Counted from the first letter of the stretch, positions 20,360 through 31,353 are shown. The stretch: DNA of 64,000 nucleotides from Lepidostoma basale (GCA_022606425.2 JAHDVF020001310.1:34954-98953), one strand, 5' to 3'. The notes: generated by a model from the sequence alone, not told the origin. Program-made: numbers and translations.

Positions 20360-20862
20360 TCTTCTTCTTCTTCCTCAGTCTATAACCGTCCACTCCTGGA
20401 CAAAGGCCTCCTCCATTCGCTTCCATGTCTCTTCGTCTTGTGCAGATTGCATTTATAGTTATTCTGACATGTCTATTCAGATCATCCTTCCACCGTACTT
20501 GCGGTCACCCTGCACTTCTCTTTGCCATCCACGGTCTTCAAGTCAGCAGTCTTCTTGTCCATTTTTCGTCTGAGCTTCTGGCTACGTGACCTGCCCATTG
20601 CCCCTATTTTAGAGTCGCCACCCGATAGATGATGTCAGTGACCTTTGTTTTTTCTCTCACCGTGTCGTTTCTGACTCTGTCTCTTAGGCTTATTCCAAAC
20701 ATGGCTCTTTAGGTTACTCGTAGTTTCTCGGCACTTTGTTTGAACTGTGTTACAGTTTTAAGACCATAAGTTCCAACTGGCAAAACACAGGCTTCATAGA
20801 TATTTCGTTTCAGGTTGATCGGTATTTTCCGGTTTTTAAGGATGTAACCCATTTTTTTCTTA
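20360..20862 (-). mobile_element. LINE-B 3' end
   Basis: Antisense copy of the LINE-B tail: a (CTTCTT)n start, 'ccactcctggacaaaggcct', 'tgacctttgttttttctctc', 'tttaagaccataagttcc' and 'ttgatcggtattttccggtt'. It encodes the same TKVTDII / QWAGHVAR / VYEA blocks as 24430-25090, with stops. Confidence 0.8.
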
Positions 20863-20864
20863 TT

Positions 20865-20960
20865 CATAATGTCTTAACGAGGTGAAACATGTCATTTCCA
20901 TTAAATAATAAAACTTCTATAAAACGAACATTTTCATTCGTATAAATTACGAAGTAAATG
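20865..20960. repeat. F3 snapback half
   Basis: 'aatgtcttaacgaggtgaaa', 'catgtcatttccattaaata' and 'acgaacattttcattcgtat' match the F3 arm. It adjoins the LINE-B copy. Confidence 0.6.
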
Positions 20961-21980
20961 ATCTGTGTAATGTTAATTAATGTATTAATTAACACTGAAC
21001 TGAAAATAAAGTATTTTCAAATATACAGTCACCACAAACAAGTACATACAAGCACTGTGTTCAAGAAAAAGCAAATGTCATGTTTGTTCTGTGTTTATGC
21101 ATATAACCTTCAAGTACCTACATAAACAAAACGGCGAGCGTTTGAGAAAAGTTATGAAAATAAATTATTTTGCAATAAATAAACCAATACAAATAATTAA
21201 GCTATGGAAAACTGGATTACTTGATTAGTTAATTTCAAATATTGCACAATTATAAGACATATCTTGAATACTAATTATGCTTGTATATTAAATTGTACGA
21301 GTAAAATTACGGTTGAAAAAGACTATTTAAAATTCGAATGACAGCAGAAAAAACTTGTTTGACATGAATGGAGTACAGAATGCATTTATTTTTTTTAACG
21401 TTTTTGAATATTTTATACATATGTGTGCTATGTTAGGGATCGTTTTTGAGAGATAATTTATTATCAGCCAAAATCAATAATATTTATGTTTTAACGGTTT
21501 AGCTTTAGAAATTATTATGTAATGGTCAGATCTATCTTATATTTCTGCGTCTAGGAAAATAATATATTTCAAATAAGCATCACAATATCCATTAGTTCAA
21601 ATGTCCTGAACGAGTCCTATATAAAGTATACTGGACGGTTTTTAAAGCACTTTACGAAATGGCAGCCGCTTATACATCTGATATATGTAATGCTGTCAGT
21701 CCTAATTTGATGCAAACTATGCTTTGATCAGCAAACTCTCCAACAATAGGCTGATTAGGCAAAGCACAGCCCCCTCAAAAATTTCGAATATCGGGCTTTC
21801 GATCGGATTCGTCTGTCTGGAATATGCTCCCTGCACGCCTCAGATGCATGGATAATCTGACAGATTTTGAAACTTACTTAAAAACATATCGTTTCAAAAT
21901 ATCCCATAAAATATAAACAACCAATTCTAATTTCTAGTGTCAGATGCCACGACAATAACAATTTATAGCGCCATTGAGAC
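20961..21980. other. Intronic AT-rich spacer
   Basis: The piece at 21600-21990 is less AT-rich ('gtctggaatatgctccctgc', 'gataatctgacagattttga') and may be an old LINE C-terminal relic (NMLPAR-like codons), but I cannot place it. One TACGAGTA lies at 21296-21303. Confidence 0.35.
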
Positions 21981-21989
21981 GGGTTCCTC

Positions 21990-22378
21990 ATGAAAACGGG
22001 GCTATACAAATCAACCTAATAATTAATATTAAGAAAATGTATGAAAGAGTATTTGATGAAAATATAAGTATTCTGAACAAAATAATGAAAGGATCATTAA
22101 GATGTTTTGGACAGATGGAAAGAATTAATGAAGAAATAATGGTAAAAAAAGTACACGCTAATTATGTTAATGGAGCTAGAAATAGAGGAAGACCGAGGAA
22201 AACGTGGCAGATCAAATATTAAATGTCGGCCATGTGAGAAGTTGGAGAAATCGACGTGCGTGCATGATACGATATATGAATGTTGAGGAAGGGAGAGAAA
22301 AATGTCAGGAAAAAAGTTTTGCAGTCCATTCATTCTCTCTACCCCTTCGGGGAGACGGCGTGATGGTTAGTTAGTTTT
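21990..22378 (+). mobile_element. LINE-A 3' end
   Basis: Reads 'IMKGSLRCFGQMERINEEIM', 'NGARNRGRPRKTWQI', then 'gaagttggagaaatcgacgt' and 'ccccttcggggagacggcgt', with a GTTAGTTAG tail at 22366-22376. One of the cleaner 3' ends. Confidence 0.8.
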
Positions 22379-22424
22379 ATAAATATTAGGTAATTATTAA
22401 AACATGACAATCTATGATGTAAAA

Positions 22425-22800
22425 TTAAATCAAATCAAATCAATCAAATCAAATCAAATCTTACAAACAATTATTTAGATATTACAAACAATTATTATAG
22501 TTTAAGACATCTATTGAGTAATAATTAAATCGTGACAACTAAATTCTGTATCATTTCTATATATATTTTTAATGTCAACCTTCGGAAATTTGATGGTTTT
22601 AAAATAAATCGCATCTATTGAGAACAGATAAAATACAATAAATATATAATACCAGGAACGCATGAGAGATGGTTTGACATTAGGAATACAAGATACTCTT
22701 CAATGTCAAAAGTACTTGTTTTTTTAACGTACTTTCACGAATATGAAAGACGTCGATCTCCGAAGGGATCATGTTCAGCAGTTTGTTTGCCCTCCCTACC
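22425..22800 (-). mobile_element. LINE-H 3' fragment with a small insertion
   Basis: An (AAATC)n tail at 22427-22460, then LINE-H 3' UTR to 22518, a 93-bp insert (22519-22611), and LINE-H again from 22612 ('aataccaggaacgcatgaga', 'gaaagacgtcgatctccgaa') to about 22800. Confidence 0.75.
22519..22611 (+). mobile_element. 93-bp insertion with 11-bp target duplication
   Basis: The LINE-H 3' UTR motif 'catctattgag' is present at both 22508-22518 and 22612-22622. Other LINE-H copies have it once. The insert contains 'tcgtgacaactaaattctgt' and 'ttcggaaatttgatggtttt', and an inverted copy of 81 bases lies at 23386-23466. No coding capacity. The element type is unknown. Confidence 0.65.
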
Positions 22801-23224
22801 AGACAAACCATCAAAGAAGTAACATTTAAATTAATGTATCAATTGCGCAGAATTGCTTTGCTTCAATGATACGAATAGCATGAGAAAATTCTGTATTTTC
22901 TCTTCTTGAATTCTGCTAGCTATTTTACTTTACCTAAGCCAATCAATAAAAGAAATAAATGATTCGGATAGTGAAAAGCGGTCTCAAGTAACTTCCTGAT
23001 TGGGAACATAATTCCTTATATTGCAATATTGCGAATGTTTTTCATCGGATGTGAAATCTTATGATAGTGCTCAGTAAAGGTAACGATTTTCATGCATACG
23101 TGTATGTATATTCTTATCAGTTCAGTGCTCACCTAGAAAACTTACTAGCAGTTATTTATATAACATTTTATCGAAGTCTAATATGTAATCTTACATCAAT
23201 AAACAATGAGGTAATTTCATAGAA
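22801..23224. other. Intronic spacer, unrecognised
   Basis: No motif or repeat that I can place. Confidence 0.35.
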
Positions 23225-23320
23225 AATATATTTTTATTCAAGTTTTATATAAATGTCGCGACAATTTCATTGGAAATCAATTGTGATATTATATATCAGT
23301 GTTTCAATTTAACGCTTAAT
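23225..23320. repeat. F1 snapback remnant
   Basis: 'tatttttattcaagttttat', 'atgtcgcgacaatttcattg' and 'ttgtgatattatatatcagt' resemble the outer arm of F1. Degraded. Confidence 0.45.
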
Positions 23321-23385
23321 ATTATTATTATTACTATTTTCATATTTGAAAGTTTTTAATTGCGCTTACTTATAGCAAAAAACGT

Positions 23386-23466
23386 GATTTATTTTAAAAC
23401 CATCAAATTTCCGAAGGTTGACATTAACAATATATATAGAAATGATACAGAATTTAGTTGTCACGA
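23386..23466 (-). repeat. Inverted copy of the 93-bp insert
   Basis: Reverse complement of 22530-22610 with about one or two differences ('gaaggttgacattaacaata'). It lies about 775 bases away in the opposite orientation and so could be read either as a separate insertion or as the partner of a long terminal inverted repeat. Confidence 0.65.
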
Positions 23467-23549
23467 TACAAGTCATGCCTAGTGTAACAGTTATTCATCA
23501 AATACATACAAACTATATTAAAAACATGTAACAATATATAAAATAAATA

Positions 23550-23922
23550 ATAAATGAGATCTCTTAGACGAATGCGTAAAAAAAAATTGTGTGTGACCAT
23601 GAAAATATAAGAACAGAAAGAAATGCGAATGAAATTGTGATGAACAAAATAATAAAAGGACTATTAAGATGGTTTCGACATATGGAAATAATGAATGAAG
23701 AAATAATATATGTTAACGATGTAAACGGATCTAGAAATACAGGAAGACCGAGCAAAACATGACACGATCACATAAATGAAATACTGACGTGTGTGCATGA
23801 TACGATGTTTAAATGTTGAGGAAGCGAGATAATTATATCATGAAAGAACAGTGTGCCAGTCCCTACATTCTGCCTACTCCTTCGGTGAGACCGCATGATG
23901 GTCAGTTAGATAGTTTTTGTAA
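23550..23922 (+). mobile_element. LINE-A 3' end
   Basis: 'aatgagatctcttagacgaa', 'ggtttcgacatatggaaata', 'atacaggaagaccgagcaaa', then 'actccttcggtgagaccgca' and a GTCAGTTAG tail. Frameshifted. Confidence 0.75.
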
Positions 23923-24428
23923 ATATACTAATTTTAATTTTATATATTGAAAAAGGATGACACACATCATGTTAGATTGAATAAAGAAGTGCCGTAAATT
24001 ATTATATTAAATCAAACTTATTTAATGTCTGATAATAACCTAAAAAAAACATTTAGGATAGATTTTCAATTTTGAAAAAAAAAAAGAAAAATGATTATAT
24101 TGAAATACTATTTCAAAGCGATAAATCTAACAAACAACCTCATATTTTTAAGAATGTCGTTCTTCGAACACTCTTTTCACTTCTTCTATAGTATCTAAAC
24201 ATGCTTACTGCATATTATGTATCCACATTAATCTTTCTAAAGCAATGTTGTTTTTGAACTATATGGCGATAACATTTAATTCAATGAAAGTTGTTATGGA
24301 TACTAGCAACAAAATCTAGATAGGTCTCAAGGAAAAAATCATATTCTGATATGGAAAATACGCAAAAAATTCAGACGTTTTGAAACTGCAACTGATGAAT
24401 TGCATGTTAAATAAAATGAATTTTAATA
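23923..24428. other. Intronic AT-rich spacer
   Basis: No gene or repeat recognised. Confidence 0.4.
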
Positions 24429-24429
24429 A

Positions 24430-25090
24430 GGTAAAACATACACAAAGGCAAAGACTAAGGTAATGGGCACGGAAAGGCATGAGAATGTCCAAGAATATAC
24501 ATACCTGGGACACAATATTCGATTGGGCCGAGATAACCAAACCGCAGAGCTAAAAATAAGAATTGGACTAAGCTGGCCAGCTTTCGGAAACATGAGTTAC
24601 ATCCTTAAAAAACGGAAAATACCGATCAACCTGAAACGGAAAGTCTATGAAGCCTGCGTTCTACCAGTCAGAACTTATGGTCTTGAAACTGTAACACTGT
24701 CCAAACAAAGTGCCGAGAAACTATGAGTGACCCAAAGAGTCATGGAAAGAGCCATATTAGGAATAAGCCTAAGAGACAGAGTCAGAAACGATACTGTGAG
24801 GGAAAAAACAAAGGTCACTGACATCATCCACCGGATGGCGACTCTAAAATGGCAATGGGCAGGTCACGTAGCCAGAAGCTCAGATGAAAAGTGGTCAAGA
24901 AGACTGCTGACTTGGAGACCGTGGACGGCAAAGAGAAGTGCAGGGCGACCGCAACTACGGTGGAAGGATGATCTGAACAGACACGTCGGAATATCCTGGA
25001 TGCAGTCTGCACAGGACAGAGTGACGTGGATGCGAATGGAGGAGGCCTTTGTCCAGGAGTGGACGGGAATAGGTAGAGGAAGAAGAATAA
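24430..25090 (+). mobile_element. LINE-B 3' end, best copy (RTE-like)
   Basis: Two frames separated by a single stop at 24724-24726 give 'VQEYTYLGHNIRLGRDNQTA', 'ELKIRIGLSWPAFGNM', 'KIPINLKRKVYEACVLPV', 'RTYGLETVTLSKQSAEKL', 'VMERAILGISLRDRVRNDT', 'VTDIIHRMATLKWQWAGHVA', 'RPQLRWKDDLNRHVG' and 'WMQSAQDRVTWMRMEEAF'. This is the post-RT region of an RTE-like LINE, 5'-truncated, ending in GAAGAAGAAT where SINE S2 has inserted. Confidence 0.88.
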
Positions 25091-25275
25091 TCGGGTGGTG
25101 GTCTAGGGGATAGAACGCTTGGCTCCTGATCCAGGGGACACGGGTTCAAGCCTGGACACGACCAGATTCCTTATTCATAATAATGAGTTATTTTCTGCTC
25201 ACATTGAAGATTGTAAAATAAATTCTAATATTATTGATGTAAATCCTTGATATTAGTATTTAAAAAAAATATATA
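25091..25275 (+). mobile_element. SINE S2 in the LINE-B tail
   Basis: 'tcgggtggtggtctagggga' (A-box region) and 'gggttcaagcctgg' (B box, one change) open the element. The body is 'ttattttctgctcacattga' and the end A-rich. GAAGAAGAA-type sequence occurs on both sides (25077-25087 and 25282-25291), suggesting insertion into the LINE tail with a short target duplication. Confidence 0.78.
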
Positions 25276-25650
25276 TATACGAAGAAGAAGAAAACATGCA
25301 CACGTGTATTTTAAGGTTGACATTGCTAATAAAAAATGTTAACAATTTAAAATAGGTAAGTTTTGATTCCTGCAGTGAAAGTGATACGTATAATGATATA
25401 CATTATTTAATTATGCAGATTATTGCATAAATTCTTATTCGCCTTCAAACGGGTTTCGTGTATTGACTTTGATTAGAATCTGGAAGCAGCTAGGCCGTGG
25501 TATATGGTTTGATGTTTAAGTTGCGTACTTAATTAATTCATAAATTGCATAAACAAACATCTACGGTACTTTATAATTGACATAAGTATACTATAACACC
25601 ACATGATCTATAATGTATCTTTGCGTGAAATTAAAACAGAAAATTCCATA
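25276..25650. other. Intronic AT-rich spacer
   Basis: Nothing recognised. Confidence 0.4.
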
Positions 25651-25654
25651 CAAA

Positions 25655-25985
25655 CACAGAACGGTGGATACGTGAAACATAAATTAAATAGACAATATGT
25701 GCACCATCTAAAAAGAACATTTTGTGTTGAATTATTTTTATTTTGTTATTTTATTTTATATCATTGTATTTTATATTATTTGTTTTAGATTTATTTTGTG
25801 GGTGTTGGACGAAGGAAGTGTGCGCGGGAGATGCCTATCGGTGGCAATGAGGTTCGCAACCCATCCCACCGCGTCTATTGCGGGGCGACAAGAGAAGGAT
25901 GGAGTGCCGCATCAGTAAAAGTGTGACAGTCCATTCTTTCTGCCTACCCTTTCGGGGAGACGGCGTGATGGTTAGTTAGTTAGTC
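25655..25985 (+). mobile_element. SINE S3 (LINE-A-tailed)
   Basis: The 5' part has 'acggtggatacgtg' and 'gtgcaccatctaaaaagaac', the middle 'tgtgcgcgggagatgcctat' and 'ggttcgcaaccca' (B-box-like), and the 3' part 'agtccattctttctgcctac', 'ggggagacggcgtgatggtt' with (AGTT)n. That 3' part is the end of LINE-A. Copies: 49637-49970 and 52840-53190 (minus). A clear A box is not seen, so the polymerase III promoter origin is uncertain. Confidence 0.75.
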
Positions 25986-26665
25986 AGTAACATAGAACAA
26001 ATCCTATTGATAATAGAGAGTATCTTGTTTTCCTTGTCGAATCATTTCTTATGAGTTCCTGGTATTTTTCCCGTTCACAAATAAATGCCTTATACTGTAA
26101 AGATTTTTGTAACGATTCATGATGTTGGATTTTTCTCATCTAGAAATACAAGCAGTGTTTTAAAACCTATTAAAGCTTAAAGGATTATGCAAGGTTTTTG
26201 TCTTATATAGAAATAATTACATTGTCTTCGTAAAATAAGACATAGTAATTATGTTAGGTATAATTATTGAATTAGTTTAGTATGATGAAAGGAATGTTTG
26301 TTAATGTAACGAGATTGATGATTACAATGATCTAATATTATAATTGGACGTTATAAACCGCAGAAACCATTAAGATTATCTGATGTTCTAGTGAAATGGT
26401 AGGTAGTAAAACTGATTACAATTTTGCGGATTACTCGTAGATTTTGCATATTTAAATTGCATTTTTAAATTTTATGAGAATTTTCTTTTACAACGATAAT
26501 CTTTACTTGAAACTCCGAAAAATAACGATTAAGTGTTATACTCGTATACGGTCTGTGGTATACTCGTATATGACTGCGTTGAAGACTGTATTTAAAAAAA
26601 ATACAATCTTAATAAATGGCGTTAGTGTGTAGATTGAAAAAAATACCATGCAAAGGGTGGTGTTG
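25986..26665. other. Intronic AT-rich spacer
   Basis: No gene or repeat recognised. It carries three copies of TACTCGTA (26432, 26539 and 26561), two of them only 22 bases apart. Confidence 0.45.
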
Positions 26666-26669
26666 CAGA

Positions 26670-26858
26670 TTAACATATATACAACTTCCAAAAATTTGTC
26701 ATACATGATAGTCATACTAAAAAAGGTGGAATGGGGAATGTTGTATTACATAAAGCGTGCGCTTAACCCAACCAATGACAGGTCATAAGTCCTGTAAACA
26801 CCTCGATCAACCATATTCTGTTGTCAATTTGCATTTTTGTCTCTATTGAGATACAATT
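26670..26858 (-). mobile_element. M1 non-autonomous element, partial
   Basis: Antisense of 34262-34550: 'caatgacaggtcataagtcc', 'tgtaaacacctcgatcaacc' and 'tgtctctattgagat'. It abuts the LINE-B reverse transcriptase piece at about 26862, interrupting the codons after 'LKRKMYE'. Confidence 0.65.
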
Positions 26859-26861
26859 AAT

Positions 26862-27213
26862 TCATACATTTTGCGTTTCAGACAATGGGGAATCTTACTA
26901 TTAAAGAACTTCTTCAGATTGCCATATGCCGCCCACCCATGACCGATCCTTCTCTGAAGCTCAGCAGTCCGATTATCTCTGGAAAGCAAGATGTTGTGGC
27001 CGAGATATTTGTATTCTTTGACTTCTTTTATTAGCTGATTGTCAATCTCTATAGCACCGCCGAGGATCAGATTCGTCATTATATTGGTCTTGGTTTTGTT
27101 TGTACAGAGCCCTAATTTTTTTGTCGCTTCCATGAGCTCTTTCAGCATGACACGTGCTTCATCCAGATCTTTAGATTTTAATACGATGTCATCCGCGAAA
27201 TATTTGAAAATGG
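26862..27213 (-). pseudogene. LINE-B reverse transcriptase fragment (FADD motif)
   Basis: The minus strand from 27213 reads 'FKYFADDIVLKSKDLDEAR', 'VMLKELMEATKKLGLCTNKT', 'IDNQLIKEVKEYKYLGHNIL' and 'NRTAELQRRIGHGWAAYGNL'. FADD is the RT active-site motif (Y/F-x-D-D) and YLGHNI the following thumb block. It is cut off by M1 at the 3' side and truncated upstream of the active site. Confidence 0.82.
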
Positions 27214-27998
27214 TGAAAGAATATCACATGTTTTAATCAATATTTATGATTGAATACAAAAGTCTTAAATCATTTTAAAATAATCATAATGAATTTAATT
27301 CTACTAATCAGTTTTAAATCTAAAAAGTGTATAATGATCATTCAAAATTAAAAAAAAGCTTTGCATGATTACTTCTAAGCAACAAAGAAGTTTCACGCCT
27401 ATTGCATGAGTCTTAAGCATTTTTTAGGTATGCTTAAACAGTTTGGAAACCAGCGGTCTAGAATTTCCTATTTCGGTTAAATAACATTATTATTTATATT
27501 AAGGGAAATTCTTTTTGGATTTCAATCAGCTGGTTGCAATTGTAGATGGAATTCCACATCATTGCGACTGACATTTCTATTTAAGTTCTAGGAATATAAG
27601 TACTGACATTATAACTTTACGCGGTTATAAATTGTTTTCTATGCCAATTTTAGTATCACTGAACATTAACACTATTTTCGCAATGTTTGCCAGTTCACAC
27701 AACCTAAATTGTAATATTAGTTGTACGTGGGACGTAGGTTCTCATTTAAACGTCATAATGAAAAAGTTGGTATGGGTATTAAATCCTTAAATATTTATTT
27801 TGCTATTTGTAATAGGCACAAAATTTTATTACCGAATGTACCGAATGTACCGAATGTAAATTACACGAGTTTTTCAATTTAAATTGAATAATAATAAGTA
27901 TGTTTTTACAAGAATGTAAAGAATGATATTAAATGAACTAAAAAGGTGTTATTCCGGAAATTAAAAAAATATATACATACATGACAATTTTTATTAGT
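27214..27998. other. Intronic spacer
   Basis: No gene recognised. 'gtttggaaaccagcggtc' near 27440 looks like a lone hAT terminus. 27836-27860 is a three-copy 'accgaatgt' microrepeat. Confidence 0.35.
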
Positions 27999-27999
27999 A

Positions 28000-28235
28000 A
28001 CTAACTAACTAACTAACTAACCATCATACCATTTCTCCGAATGGGTAGGCAGAAAGAATGGACTGCCACACTTTTCTTTCCTGACATATTTCTCGCTTCC
28101 TCAACATTCATACATCGTGTCATGCACGCGCGTCGTTTTATCTGACTCCTCACATGGCCGACATTCAATATTTGATTTATTTGATGGTGTCACGTTTTTC
28201 TCGGTCTTCCCCTATTTCTGGTTCCATTTATGTAA
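28000..28235 (-). mobile_element. LINE-A 3' end
   Basis: A (AACT)n tail at 28000-28020, then 'catttctccgaatgggtagg', 'gtcatgcacgcgcgtcgttt' and 'atttgatggtgtcacgtttt'. Antisense and truncated. Confidence 0.78.
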
Positions 28236-28676
28236 ATAATAAAAATAGCACGTTTTAACACTAAATGATATGATATTGCTTAACAAAATCATGTACTTCG
28301 AAAAAAATAATTTTGAACTTCCTTGAATAGGATTCCGAAATATTAATTATTATTGTTATTGTTATTTTAATTTGTTCGTTATTATTTTATATATTTAATA
28401 AATATGCATCAAAAACTGTCACGAGAAAGCACTGGCTATTATTAAAAATATTTATTATTTCTTGTACAATGAGGACTTTACACAAGTAAAAGTAAAAGTT
28501 ACTTTTAAATATGTCTCTATATTGAGAAATAACGCCGTGTGCCTTGCTAGAACATTATCAAATCCCGAATATTGACACCTGAATATTCCATACCAAAACC
28601 AAACATTTAAAACTTCTAGAAAACGTACTATTTACATAAACGATTTAAAATAACAATGGAACGTTTAATTCTTAAG
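28236..28676. other. Intronic AT-rich spacer
   Basis: Nothing recognised. Confidence 0.4.
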
Positions 28677-28678
28677 AA

Positions 28679-29294
28679 TCTTTATATATAAAACAAGTGT
28701 TAGTTGCAACACTTATAACTCAAGAACGGCAGGACCGATTTTGATGATCTTTGATTTGTTGTATTTGTTTCCGTCTCGAATAGCAGAATAACTATTAAAA
28801 CATCGGAAAAAATCGACCGAAGTGCATCCCACCCTGCAATTATAATAGTTTAAAAGAAAGAATCAAATCCAAAACAATAAATCAAATCCCTTGCTGCAAT
28901 GTGACTTACATTAATATCAATGTAATTCAAATATAATGTAATACTTTACATATTGATATTTGATATTTACATTTTAACTTAAAAAATAAATAAATTTAAT
29001 TCTGTTTCGCCAACCGACGTTGGCATCATCAGGTGTTACAATAAACTAAAGTGACAAATGTAAATACTTACTATTTATATAAAAAAAACTCATTAGTGTG
29101 GTTAGTCACAGTAAAACACTCAGTAAATTTTTTTTTTTGTTGATATAAAACAGTGTTTTTAATTTAAACAGTAATAATGTTGAAGTATCATAGTGTTTAG
29201 GCCAAAACAATGGACGATTGAATTTAATTCAACTAATAAGTTAACACAACATTTATTGATTTTTTTGCGGTACGAAGTTTACCGGATCAGCTAG
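28679..29294 (+). mobile_element. Helitron, non-autonomous, both termini present
   Basis: The 5' end TCTTTATATATAAAAC follows host A (28678). The 3' end is CTAG (29291-29294) before host T, with the hairpin CGGTA-CGAAGTT-TACCG at 29268-29284 about 7 bases before CTAG. These are the defining Helitron features. The 5' part 'actcaagaacggcaggaccg' is shared by many insect Helitrons. There is no Rep/helicase, so it moves only in trans, if at all. An F1 snapback arm lies inside (29000-29215). Confidence 0.82.
29000..29215. repeat. F1 snapback arm inside the Helitron
   Basis: Antisense 'cgccaaccgacgttggcatc', 'atcaggtgttacaataaact' followed by 'taataatgttgaagtatcat' and 'agtgtttaggccaaaacaat'. The other arm is deleted. 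It was either captured by or inserted into the Helitron. Confidence 0.7.
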
Positions 29295-29329
29295 TATTAT
29301 ATACATTTTTTTAATGACCACCATTTTGC

Positions 29330-29520
29330 AGCTGGCTTCATTTGCAGTAAAAAATAGTCTCAAACTGCGGTTGACTACATTTACAGCTCGGGCAGACAGT
29401 CCAACTCATGTAAAAAAATATAAGATAAATTCAAATATGAACTGCAAATATAGTTTGTCGCAGTTTGAAACAAATTATTTTGGGCTACAAATGTAGCCAG
29501 TCGCACTATAGGGGCCAATG
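29330..29520. repeat. Small fold-back repeat
   Basis: 'ctcaaactgcggttgactac' on the left pairs roughly with 'gtcgcagtttgaaac' and 'tgtagccagtcgcac' on the right. A degraded inverted repeat of unknown family. Confidence 0.4.
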
Positions 29521-29559
29521 AGTTATACATTGGAACCAATTCATTACAGCTTCGAAGAG

Positions 29560-29985
29560 ATGGGCATCTCATTACCCATTTCTTTAAATTATCAGGGTAT
29601 ATTTCAAGAACTCGGCCGTGCAAGAGGATGTTGATCTTTTTGTCCCTGATAGATTTCTCCGACAGCGACAGCACAGATTGTTTTACCTACCGGCCACCAG
29701 AACCAATCTGCCTCTGGAGGCACCGGTGGGAAGAGCAATTAGTCTGCTGAACGCGGTCTCTTCGGAGATCGACGTCTTTCACATTGGTGAAGGTACGTTC
29801 AGGAGACAAATACTCTTGACTTTAGAAAGTATCTTGTCTTACTAATGTCGAACCATCTCTAATGCGTTCCTGGTACTATGTTGTATATTTATAATATTTT
29901 ATCTGTACTCAATATATGCCTTAAACATTTTCCTGTTTGTAATGTCTTTTGAGTTAATAAACTGATTTGATTTGATTTGATACAT
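29560..29985 (+). mobile_element. LINE-H 3' end with (TTTGA)n tail
   Basis: Reads 'DRFLRQRQHRLFYLPATRTN', 'LPLEAPVGRAISLLNAVSSE' and 'IDVFHIGEGTFRRQILLTL', then the 3' UTR to 'gttaataaactgatttgatt' with a (TTTGA)n tail. The longest clean reading frame of the LINE-H C terminus in the window. Confidence 0.8.
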
Positions 29986-30528
29986 AAGATTTTTTGTTTT
30001 TATTCAATTGAATAATATTAGTTATTGTATTTTGTTTTGTTAACTATTGAGTACCTATTATTCATAATTACGAAAATTGCAAATATCGAGATGAAAATAC
30101 TACGCATTATTAAAACCAATGCCCTTCAGAATCTGGGTACCAAAAAAAGGAATATTTTAATGAAATCGTGTTTTCGTAAATGAAACATAATTATAATTAA
30201 ATTTATTATGTAGGTTACTGTGAAATATGAATGTTTGATTTGAAAATGTGTTAATATTAAAGATTTCCTGATTCGAATAACTGCATTGATTTTGCGATTT
30301 GCAATATTGTATATATAATATTTGATTTATTAAATATGAAGTTGCTTTGAACGTGGTTGATCCTGCGTGTAAATCAACTATGTGCTAATGTCAAGTTGTG
30401 TCCTAGTAATCCAAAATATTCATGATTATTTCATAATATTGAGAAAGCACTCATGAATAAATTAACTTATTTCATGATGCAAATCCTAAATTACACAAAA
30501 ACAATTGATATGCAACATATCGATTTTT
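29986..30528. other. Intronic AT-rich spacer
   Basis: Nothing recognised. Confidence 0.4.
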
Positions 30529-30529
30529 T

Positions 30530-31072
30530 TTCTTCTTCTACTTCTTCCTTATTGTAGACCTATGTGGTTTGTTCTCCAGACTGTTGCTCCTCCTGTGAGG
30601 TAGATTCCCAGCTGTCCTTCCATCTTTTAGGAGGTCTTCCACGAAGGCGAGTCCCATGAGGCTGATTATGCAATGCAATATAGGAGAGTCTGGTGGTGCA
30701 TTCTTTGAACATGACCGTACCAGTCCATTTTTCGCTGTCTGCTTCATTTTATAATATCATCAACCTCAAATATCTCTTATTCTGGTGTTCCTCGTTGTCT
30801 TCATTTCGGAAGTCCTCAAAACTTCTTTGGTCCTTACTGTGTCTGCCCTTGCTTCGATGCTATATGTTATCATTGATCTCACTCATGCTTAATCATTTTA
30901 CTCTTAATGGCCATGTCTTTGTTTTTCCATATTGTGGATTTTAGAATCCCAGAGATTGCACCTGCCTTGTTTACTTGGGCTTGTATTTCTTCCCGCAGAT
31001 CAGCTCCTCCCACCAGGTCTATGCCTAGATACTTGAAGGTGACCTGTTCTATGGGTTGATTTTTTTCTATAT
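30530..31072 (-). mobile_element. LINE-C 3' half (RTE-like)
   Basis: The minus strand gives 'EKNQPIEQVTFKYLGIDLVG', 'GADLREEIQAQVNKAGAIS', 'GILKSTIWKNKDMAIKSKM', and later 'FVEDLLKDGRTAGNLPHRR'. Same arrangement as 40776-41354. The start has (CTT)n-rich sequence, the antisense tail. Frames are broken by stops. Confidence 0.8.
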
Positions 31073-31353
31073 AAAATATTATATTATTAACATCAGTAGA
31101 CTTAAATTGTAAACAAGAAAATAAGTTTTTAGTTATTATGATATACCGAGACAAGAATACATGAATTACCCGAGCAAACATATATTTATAAAGATGATTA
31201 AATTTTGAATTTGAAATAGTAGATTAAAGTTTTGTATTATTTTATAATATATTAATATGTAAAGTAAATGGTAAATAATAAAAACTGTTACTAATTTAGA
31301 TCAAATATTCACTATTTACCTAAAATTCGATCTCAAGATATATATCTCCTAAC

